This document shows, piece after piece, positions 55,656 through 64,000 of a DNA stretch of 64,000 nt. Each line of letters opens with the position of its first letter. Position 1 is the first letter of the stretch. The translations under genes were made by a program, and so were the position numbers. Origin of the DNA: Corythucha ciliata (Eukaryota; Arthropoda; Insecta; Hemiptera; Tingidae); the NCBI GenBank assembly GCA_038030265.1, contig CM075937.1, positions 12,214,001-12,278,000 on the forward strand, read 5' to 3'. The notes beneath the pieces were generated by a model that was given only the letters and a program-made list of their open reading frames with translations, did not search any database and was not told where the DNA came from.

Positions 55656-56857
55656 TTAAGTAGTATTTTGATTAGGCACGAAGGATTCGAGTTTGTTGAT
55701 ACATTCCTGTATCAGTTTAATTACTTCTTTACGAGCGGCTCGCACTTCGTCTTTACCTTCAGTATCGATGTTGTCCAATTTAAGGAGATTTCTCGTGAGC
55801 ATTTCATCGAGGAAAATGTACTCTTTGTCGGCTTTTGACGTACCCTTGAACGCTTCCACTCGTTGTTTCAATTCTTCCACTTCTTTTTGAACGCCCGCGA
55901 CCAGAGTCAACGGCGATGGTGGTCGCGGCGGCGGCGGCGGTGGATGTGGCTGAGGAGCCGCTTGCTGCTGTTGATGGTGTTGCTGTTGGTGACGGGAGGC
56001 TCGATATCAGTTTGCGACGGTGGGCAGGATGAGGGCTGAGACTGTGGCGGTGGTGGGTGGGGAGCGGGTTTGAATTGCTGTTGCGGATGAGGAGGATGCG
56101 GCTGGGGTGGTGGTTGCTGCTGTTGAGGAACCGATGACGTCGAATTTTTGTCAGAAGGAACATTCACTATGGTTTCACCGCGTCCTTCAACGAAGATAGG
56201 TATGTACCTAGAAAACGAGCGGGGAAACAAAAATTAGAGGTTAGTTCCATGAGGTGGGGGTTTGAAAATTGTGTACCTTTCCTGAGCCCGGCCATGCGGC
56301 AGCGGTTGCCCAGGATGTGACTGTGCCTGAGGCTGACTCGCGTCGACATTCTGTTGGTTTTGATTGTGGTGATCTGAGTTCATTTGAATTGGGATTTCAA
56401 TTGGACCACCACTGTGATGCGGACCCTTAGTAGCTGTGGATCCCATGAATTGTTGATTAGGCAGTTGTGAAGCTTCAGGCGGCGCTGACTGCGATCTGTT
56501 CGACCTCGGCTGGTCTTGTTGCGGAGCCTGGGATGATTGCATATCAGGCACCGTACTTCGGAAATTGGCTTTCGACGGGCCCTGTTCGGCGGCGTCGTCT
56601 TTCTGTTTCTTATCCTCAGTTGTATGTAGTTTTGAGTCCTGGTTTGACTGATGGTCTTTGTCGAAGCTGTTGCTTTTACCGGACCTCGACCCCTCTTGAA
56701 AAAGGCGTTCCCTAGACGTTTGACGAGGAATGTCACTGTCGATGTCGGCCAAACCTTTCAATTGGTCGGCAATTTCAGGGTGTCTCTGAGCTAGATCTTC
56801 CAGATGCTCTTTCAGCTTAGATTTCCCAGGCATAATATCATCGTTAAAGGGAAAGCC
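55656..56857 (-). CDS. stv: Starvin/BAG3-like HSP70 co-chaperone, two 3' exons (5' end missing)
   Basis: Minus-strand exons 56277-56857 and 55656-56207, joined in phase (GAAAG|gtacac to ctag|GTACATA). The upstream exon is entered through the acceptor 'tttttcag' as GFPFNDDIMPGKSK. The start codon is probably in a further exon to the right, although Met at 56833 is a possible start. Two IPV-like motifs, IEIPIQM and RYIPIFVEG, resemble the small-heat-shock-protein binding motifs of BAG3. A Gln/Pro/His-rich linker precedes a C-terminal BAG domain (KEVEELKQRVEAF to LIQECINKLESF), the HSP70 nucleotide-exchange module. One base-level frame break lies in the linker near 55,985-56,000. Confidence 0.85.
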
Positions 56858-57028
56858 CTGAAAAATATAAAAATAAAAACTCCAGTAAATTTTAACGCTT
56901 AACGGAGTTTTCAGGTTAAGATCAACGATGATCGGAACTTAATAAACGCCCCCCCCCCCGCCTCATAAAATCGGATGGGTGGGAAGGCACAAAGTGGTTC
57001 ATTTGGGCATGCAATAAATTAAATATAC
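56858..57028. other. Intron or upstream sequence of starvin
   Basis: Short AT-rich stretch with a poly-C run at 56,950. It is intronic to the BAG gene if the 5' exon lies to the right. Confidence 0.4.
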
Positions 57029-58366
57029 AGGGTGGAAGGGGATAAGTGTGACAAACATTTTTGTGCGATAGTAGGTCTCATTTGCGACCGAAATCACCAT
57101 ATACACCATAATCCAAAAATCAAAACCCTTCGAGATATGATTTTTCTAACGATTTTTAAGGCTTATACAATTTTTTTTTAACTAACGGCGAGAAACTAGC
57201 ATTCAATTTGAATTTTTGGTGATGGATTCGGAAATAGAACACTATTTTCTGTCAGGATTATCCATTTTCGATAGATGTTAACTATGTTATGTGCTCTTAA
57301 ATGCGGCTCAAAGTCGTGCAAATCGGCGATCTTATTTTTTTCAAAAAAATAAAATCCATCTTTGTCCACGCTAAATCCGAGTGCATGGACAACCCGTGAT
57401 TCAGAAAAACATCTTCAAAGTGTCCTTTTCAAAAATAGTCATGAGCGTTTTCTTAGTTGTCTGGTGATTTTTCGTCAGAAATGACGATTTCTTGGAAAAA
57501 ATAACGGTTTTTCTCTACAAAATCGCTTGTTTTGACCTGAAAAATTTGAACAAGTTTTGTGGTTTTAGCGTGACAAAAAGCACTAAAACCTTATCCAAAG
57601 CCATACGTTGAATCGAACTGATTATGCACGCCTACCAAAGTAACGAAAAATGTCGCTCCGGCAGCTGGGGTGTCGTCGGGTAGGAAATACGAATTCCGTT
57701 AATTTCACTTAATAAGCGATTAATTCAGCAAGAATGGCTATAAAAATGTAGAATAACAAAGTGAAATGTTAATTAATGCCGAATAATAGTTAAATAACTA
57801 AAAACGTCGAAACTTGTAGTAGTGTAATGCACTTAACCCGACAGCCAGCTGCCGGAGCGACATTTTTTGATACTTTGGCAGGCGCACACATTGAATTCCA
57901 CTCCAAGGATAGCTTTGGATGTGGTTTTATACCTTTTTAGCGTGTTAAAATCACAAGGTTTGGTCGAATTTTTCAGGTTAAAACAAGCGATTTTTAAAAG
58001 AAAAAACATTATTTTTTCTAAAAAATGGTCATTTCTGACGAAAACTCGCCAATCAACTAAGAAAACGCTTATGTCTATTTTTGTAAAGGACACTTTGAAG
58101 ATGTTTTTCTGAATCACGGGTTGTCCGTACACTCGGATTTAGTGAGGACAAACGGGAACTGACTTTTTTAAAAAAAAATAAAATCCCCGATTTGCACTAC
58201 TTTGAGCCGCATTTAAAGGCACATAAAATAGTTAACTTCTATCGAAAATGGCTAATGCTAACAGAAAATAGTGTGCTTTTTTCGAATCCATCACCAAAAG
58301 TTGAAAAAATTCAAATTGAATGCGAGTTTCTCGCAGTTAGTTTAAAAAAATGATGTAAGCCTTAAT
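57029..58366. mobile_element. Foldback element, right end lost
   Basis: Left end TACAGGGTGGAAGGGGATAA at 57,029. Inverted arms are about 57,157-57,650 and 57,830-58,366 ('ttttggtgatggattcg', 'acaacccgtgattcagaaaaac', 'ccggcagctgg' and their inverses). The outer 130 bp of the left arm has no partner, so the right end has been replaced by another repeat at 58,370. The central palindrome 'cgacagccagctgccgg' is shared with the LINE-associated segment at 15,740. Confidence 0.7.
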
Positions 58367-58369
58367 AGA

Positions 58370-59454
58370 CCAGTCAATATAGACACAAAAATCGGGGTAA
58401 ATCGCAAACAGGCATGTAATTGATTTTTTTGGACCAATGAGAGCAGTTATTACTCAAGTTTGCAACCCTCAAAACCTTGTGCTTAACTCATGGCACTCGA
58501 AAAACTAAGAAATGTCATCACTTTTTCTGGGTTTTTAAACAAAAATACCAGAAGAAAGAGTTTTTCGAGCATGACCACAGCATACATTGTTAAAGCCAAC
58601 TAAAGTTGCTACAATTTAAGCCATGCCCGAGCATCCTGGGTCTGTTAGTTCAGGAAATACAGTCAATCAACAAAATACCTAATCTCGCCAAAAAGCGAGA
58701 TTTTATTGGTAGGGTAATTTTTCAAGACCCGTAGCACTCAAATACACGGTGATTGGTACTTGGTTGAACAAAATGAGAGGGGTGATTGTACACCCAAAAT
58801 GCAACAAAAAATTTCATATGACCTAAGGTCAGATTTCCATTCCTAGTTCAGATAATCAATTTGTTGTTTTTTGGCACATCACGGGTTTCCGCAACAAAAA
58901 CACCCGTAACATGGGAAGTAAGCGTCCTAGGTTAAATCCAACGACATCACTGAAAAGAGCACTCTTTTTTTTTGTGTGAGTAAAGACATTTTGTCTAATG
59001 ATAGCGAAAGATTCTTTGAGTAAACTGGGAAAATATCAGGATGTTTTTAAAAATGTCAGTCTTTGACAACTGTTCAAAGCTAGACTACATTAGCCATGGT
59101 GCCCCTAGCACCTGGCAAGTTCCTCTAAAACTGTATGAAGTAACTTAGTTTAAAACTTCATGCTTATTTTACTCCTGTCCTTTGCAATTTTTTGATAAAA
59201 ATCCATTGTTATACCAAAAAATGAGGCAATTAGGCCCATTTTGAGTGCCTACAAGAAGATCAAGAGCCACTCTCAAAACTTTTTTTTCAGCTTAATTCAC
59301 TTTTCCTATGCTCATCTATGAGGAAAGAGAAATAAAAGTGGAATAAGCTGAAAAAAATGTCTTGAAATAGCTTTCGTATCTTCTTTTAGGCACTCAAAAT
59401 GGGCCTAGTTGCCTCATTTTTTGGTATAACAATGGATTTTGGATGGAATAACTC
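58370..59454. repeat. Repeat fragments and a 240-bp palindrome
   Basis: 58,375-58,480 is inverted relative to 53,690-53,890. A palindrome spans about 59,198-59,440: 'ccattgttataccaaaaaat..gaggcaa' with arms of about 110 bp around a short centre at 59,290-59,340. No coding sequence is seen. Confidence 0.5.
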
Positions 59455-60855
59455 GAGAAAAAACATGATGAATGTTTGCCATCCATTCTTCGATCTTCGA
59501 AATTCGAACTGCGTTCCTCCTACTCTTAAGCATAACTCTGCTCTCCTGGTCAACGACTGGTGGACATTTGAAAGGACATTATGATCGCGTCGGATTTCAT
59601 CACAAGCATCTAAGATTCTCTGCCTCAAAGTTTCATCGTCGGGAACGGGTGTCACGTATACAAGGGTTTTTATATGCCCCCAAGCATAGAAGTCCAGAGG
59701 GTTGAGGTCTGGTGATCTTGGTGGCCATGCAACAGGGCCTCCTCTCCCGATCCATCTATTGCCATACGCCTCGTCGAGGTAACCACGAGCTAGTCTGCTG
59801 TAATGAGGAGGGGCTCCGTCATGCACAAACCACATGCTTGCACGAGTGGCCAGCGATATGTCCTCCATCAAAACAGCATGGAGAATTTCCTCCAGAAAAT
59901 CTCTGTAGATTTCACCAGTCAGCCTCAGTGGCAAAAAGTGTGGACCAACGATTGTCGTCCCGAGAATCCCCAGCCACACATTCAAAGAAAATTGTTGCTG
60001 GTGCCTGCTTTCAAAGTAAGCGTGAGGGTTGTCCTCCTGCCACCTATGATTGTTGTGGAAATTTACGATTCCGTCACGTCCGAAGCCAAGCTTCGTCCGT
60101 AAATAAAACGTTTTTTTGTAAAATTTCTCGATTCTCGAATTTCTTGCCGTAGCCAACGGCAAAAAAATACTCGTGGCTCGTGGTCAGTAGGTAACAAGGC
60201 ATGCACGCGTTGCAAATGGTACGGATGAATTCATCCGTACGCGACTTAGTACTTTCCAGACCATTGAGTGACTGAGCCCCATCAACTGCCCAATTTCACG
60301 CGTGCTCAGAGTCTGGTCTTCCGCCAGAATTTCCTCCTCAACGTCGGCTGTCAATACTGACCTTTCCCGGCCTCGATCAGCTGACCGTACCGCAAAAGAG
60401 CCATTCTCTCCAAGACGACGATGAATCGACGAAAAAACTCTTCTTCCGGGTTGGCGTCGATGAGGATACATCTCTCGATACATGCGACTAGCAGCTAATG
60501 CACTTCCTCCCGCACGTCCATACACGAAGTGCATGTCGCAAAATTCACCGTTTGAAAACGCATCCATTTAAACAATATTCGCTTTGAATATGGATAGTTT
60601 TATGCAATGTAGAGAGGTACAACCCTTTCATGTAGTGGCTGTCATGTTGCGGAACAATGCTGCATCTGATGCTTCTCATGACGTCACCATTCAACGATTA
60701 ATAAGAACATTTCCTTATAGGTCTAAATTACCACTTGTTCTGTATCACCACCTACTGTGTCAGCACAGTTGAGTCCTTCATCATTGGAAAATGTCCACTT
60801 TCAAAGGTCCTTTTTAGTCAAGAATGGATGGCAAACATTCATCATGTTTTTTCTC
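59455..60855 (-). mobile_element. DDE/D transposon with ~36-bp inverted repeats
   Basis: The left repeat starting gagaaaaaacatgatgaatg (59455-59490) is exactly inverted at 60820-60855. Inside is a single minus-strand transposase pseudogene occupying nearly the whole length. Confidence 0.7.
59480..60567 (-). pseudogene. mariner-superfamily transposase (helix-turn-helix plus DDE_3), frameshifted
   Basis: Starts ATG at 60,567 with FSNGEFCDMHFVYGRAGG, an N-terminal region common to many insect elements of this group. A helix-turn-helix (LSTREIGQLMGLSHSMVWKVL) follows. The catalytic part runs from about 60,162: the first Asp region is broken by a one-base insertion near 60,080 (FTDEA in one frame, GRDGIVNFHNNH in the other), the second Asp is in FVHDGAPPHYS, and the third in AWPPRSPDLNPLDFYAWG. 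There is also a frame break near 60,180. Inactive, but only lightly damaged. Confidence 0.82.
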
Positions 60856-63230
60856 AAAAACATTCTTTCATTCGTGAAGAAAGACTGTTTGAGTTATGAG
60901 CACTAAAACGGATTTTTCAGCAATCATTTTGGAATAATCGAAAAAATATCCGAGATGGAAGGTGATGTCAAAATACCATAATGATGCTGACATCATGCGC
61001 CAACTTTTCTGAAAAAAGGTCATCTTGGAAACCACTTGTTGCTGAGAAAATCGACTTCAAAACCTAGTCAGCATTGGTAACATTAAAAGCAATTTCAAGT
61101 TTGACTCTGATTTTATCAGCAGGAGTGGGCCAAGGTAAATAGAATAAAGAGGTATGCTCTTAATTTTCAACCAATTATTATTGTTTGTGCCATGACGTCA
61201 TGGGATGACAAATTTTTAAAAAATTAACAGGTGGGACTTTTTTCAATAAAACAAAATTATTAACATTTCTGGGGCCACTTTTGAAATCGGGTGAACTACG
61301 CATTATAGCCTGCAGGACAATGTTCCTGTGAAAGAAGTGATTGCAGGGTCCCTAAGTGTAATGGTTGGAGCAAAGAAAACTGCTGCAGGTGCAGGGTATC
61401 ATCTCAGTTATGGAACTTTTAGAAATTCTTTTAAGATAGAGCTAAGTTCAGCAATTTTCTCGTTAAACAATGAGTTTTCGTGACGACTCATCAAAGTAGA
61501 GACCGCGCCCCGAAACACTTGGCTTCGTATTAATGGTTCTCGGCGGTGTTTGTACAACAAACCGCACATCGACCAATATGCTCGTAAGGTGAGGGTGTGA
61601 ATCGCCCAACTCCATCCTGGGTATGCGGCCAGGGGCCTTAGTACGAACGGTCGGGGAAAAAGCAGCATGCCGGATCCAAGGACGCCGAATAAGAATTAAC
61701 ATTATCCTGCCATAGCAATCACGTCTAGCGGCATTTTCCCACGAGTTCGTACTAAGGCCCCAGATGAGGCAAACAAATTCCTCGATATCGACAGCGATTG
61801 AATACGGCTAGGTTCCAAGCACCATTAATACTAAATTACTTCTACTTTTATACATGACAGAGAACACTTTTAAACTTCAGCTTTATTGTCCAACCTATCT
61901 AAGAAATGCTCGTGAGCGTGATTGTCGCGGGCAGCAGGGAAGCCCTTCCTTGCTCCCCCATGAAGCTTACTGGTCGTTTCTCACTGAAACACATAATAAA
62001 CTCGCCCGTCACTGCGCCGAGTGCTGTCTGTACTGAATACATTGGGCTTCACGTTCACGCAGTGGCGGACTGGCCCGGGAGAGATGGGTGTCCAAGCCCC
62101 CCCGCGCCCCTCTCACCATCAGACCATCGCCATACACCTATTTTCATAAATAATGGTTAATGAATTTACAAACGAATATCTGTTTTTGGACTTGACAAAG
62201 TCGAGTTTCAGAAAAGGGGCTCTGTTCCCTTCGTGGTTATATCGTATCACGAAGAGGCATAGAGTTTAGGTTTCAGTTGGAGGGGGACGAGTAGGGGCGA
62301 TGACCTGAATAAAATTCGTTTGGGCTTATAAGATGGGGGCGGCTGTCAAAGATCTCGTTGCATATATGAATAAAATGATATTGACATGATGAATTCGCCT
62401 TTAAAGGACGAACAACTCGAACTTTGGCTGATTTTCATGGCAGAAATAACCGTGACCGGGCTAACTGGAAATTTAGCCCCAATAACTTGATGGGTTTTGC
62501 TAGACGTAAATCGAGTATTTCAGACCAGAAATCGCAATGTCGCAACTGACCTTTTAAATTGGTATCTGGCACTGCCGCTAGACCAGCACTCTCTTATACC
62601 GGAAATGGTCAAATCTTGCAAACTTAGCCCCTCAAACTAATTATGTATTTGACTTAAACCACTTGACCCGTGCCCTGCCGATTCATTGTTACAAAATCCG
62701 TTATTTGGTTAAAAACTGGTAATTACGCCGATTAGTCTGACCATTTGGCCCAAAAATGTGTCAATTTAGCCAAAGTACCTGACTTCTGACTCGAAAACGA
62801 ATAGGAATTAAGCCAAAAGAATGACTATTCGTATACCTTTAAGAAAAGTCCGGTTTCCCCCGGAATCTCCCAAATGCCGGAACCGTTAATTCCTCCAACC
62901 AAGATAGTACCTCACCTTTTTTTTTTTTTAGCAGAAAAAGAGAAGTACCTGGGTAAAAATGACACCCTCTATTCTTATCCGCCAGTAGCCCTAGATCCTG
63001 TTCCTGTTATTCGATGTGAAAGACAATATTTTTTTATTCCTGATGAATGAAGAGTATTATCACCTTTCACTATCCAAATTTTGTAAGACTAGTAGCCGTG
63101 GAACACCCTTTGATTCATGAATTTATCGAGAATGCTTTGAAAATCTGTGGTCGGGGGAGGGGGGGCAATATAATTTTGCCCACCCAATTCTCCGGTTTGG
63201 TGGGTGCGATGGCCCGCATCAGTCAAACTC
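60856..63230. other. Unassigned intergenic sequence
   Basis: No gene recognised. A short inverted pair ('ggccttagtacgaac' at about 61,634 and its inverse at about 61,746) may be a small element. A 12-base T tract lies at about 62,920. Degenerate 'aatttagcc..' words recur at 62,400-62,860. Confidence 0.35.
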
Positions 63231-63592
63231 AACGCCACTGCGTTATCAGTCACAAACAGGAGCTTACGCAAGGTTCCAGAATAATTTCATTTGCGAATAC
63301 AAGTCATAATTCAGCGAAAAAAAGTTTAAATTACCGGCGCCCCCTTAACCTTACCTCTGCGCCTCGATACCCCAGTCCGTCTCTGGCTTCACGTGGTACG
63401 TGCTACGTGCCAATTAACTGGGCCTTAACACGTCACATAAGGACTAAGGAACAACTCCGCCAAATTATACCGCTGTAAGCGTGTACAAGAAAAACGAGAC
63501 CGCGTAAGTCAGAGAACGAAAGTCTATATTTTTCTAACCAAGAAAAACCGAACAACTGATGTTTTTATGTAAAAATGTGAAGGGACGCCACA
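63230..63592 (-). mobile_element. Probable 3' LTR of a Gypsy element (border uncertain)
   Basis: On the minus strand a polypurine tract (cactgggagggggg, 63,598-63,609 region) is followed by TGTGGCGTCCC at 63592, a TG-type LTR start. The far border is not defined because the other LTR is outside the window; the extent given is a guess. Confidence 0.4.
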
Positions 63593-63666
63593 TTAACCCC
63601 CCTCCCAGTGAACGCGAGGAAGACGAGAGTGTCGCGCAGAAAGATGGGATAGGCCACGTAGTCGAG

Positions 63667-64000
63667 TTAGTGGACGTCTCGAAGGGGTTGAGTTGGTAGA
63701 TGAAACGCAGGTTTTAGACGGTCGATCGAAACAAAAGTTTTCTTGCCGTGTATGTCCAGTGTGAAATATTTGTCGTTTCTTTCGAGGACAGGGTAAGGTC
63801 CATCATAAGGTTGTTGAAGCGGTTTTCTGATGGAATCGACGCGAACGAAAACTTGCTCAGCCGAAGAGAGGTGAGGGTGAACGAACGTTTTTTGTGAGGA
63901 GTTGTGGATGTCGGTGGCTGGCCGGACATGACGAAAAAACTCTTGAAGTCGCTGAAGGAATTGTGACGGATTGACGGGTCAGGTGGATCGAAGAATTCAC
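63667..64000 (-). CDS. Gypsy-type pol C-terminus (integrase tail), runs off the window
   Basis: The minus-strand frame is open from the window edge to a stop at 63667. It encodes the C-terminal integrase region: LQRLQEFFRHVRP, QVFVRVDSIRKPLQQPYDGPY and KTFVSIDRLKPAF, typical of insect Gypsy elements. The stop is followed within about 60 bp by a polypurine tract. No frame breaks are seen in the visible part, so this copy may be younger than the one at 47,337. Confidence 0.8.

Noticed and set aside
61408..61702. Minus-strand overlapping frames of 79-86 codons
   Set aside because: No recognisable domain, splice support or repeat relation, and two overlapping frames look equally open. Treated as chance.
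63047..63478. Plus-strand 143-codon frame near the right edge
   Set aside because: It overlaps the probable LTR of the minus-strand Gypsy element and has no domain resemblance.

Overview
This window looks like insect nuclear DNA: spliced protein genes with GT/AG introns and animal-type products, separated by thick layers of transposable elements. The gene set (crooked-legs-type zinc finger protein, Wengen-like TNF receptor, Caprin, Starvin/BAG3) fits an insect. The dispersed degenerate 'TTTTAGCCGCGAATTAGCG' repeat reminds me of hemipteran (whitefly-like) genomes, but the species cannot be fixed from the sequence. No bacterial-type operon, CRISPR array or unknown gene cluster is present.

Layout. 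1-3,680: degenerate tandem repeats and unassigned sequence. 3,683-5,886 (+): 3' six exons of a crol-family C2H2 zinc finger gene. 6,247-27,794 (-): a probable three-exon TNF receptor gene. Its receptor exons lie at 6,247-7,175, and a signal-peptide exon with matching splice phase lies at 27,707-27,794. The roughly 20.5 kb between them holds long-arm foldback elements, a Tc1-like pseudogene and two near-identical copies of a 5.3 kb block. 28,705-39,721 (+): complete nine-exon Caprin gene, with foldback elements filling intron 3. 40,640-45,660: repeats. 45,661-47,196: foldback element. 47,337-53,606 (+): decayed Gypsy retrotransposon split by a Copia retrotransposon. 55,656-56,857 (-): 3' exons of the BAG-domain co-chaperone starvin. 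57,029-60,855: a foldback element, then a DDE/D transposon. 63,594-64,000 (-): 3' end of a second Gypsy element running off the window.

The most interesting structure is mobile-element archaeology. In the second copy of the duplicated block, a Jockey-like LINE has its 5' half (ORF1 and endonuclease) inverted relative to its 3' half (reverse transcriptase). The endonuclease half stops where the RT half starts. The whole is bounded by a perfect 14-bp direct repeat and has an A-rich tail at the RT end. This is the expected product of twin priming, and it landed in the centre of a ~1.4 kb foldback element. The 5' portion of that composite was later duplicated (or is duplicated in the assembly), with different disabling mutations in each copy.

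The host genes are not a pathway cluster. Caprin is an RNA-granule protein, Starvin an HSP70 co-chaperone, the Wengen-like protein a TNF receptor and the crol-like protein a transcription factor. The TNF receptor and Caprin genes appear to be arranged head to head around a ~0.9 kb shared upstream region.
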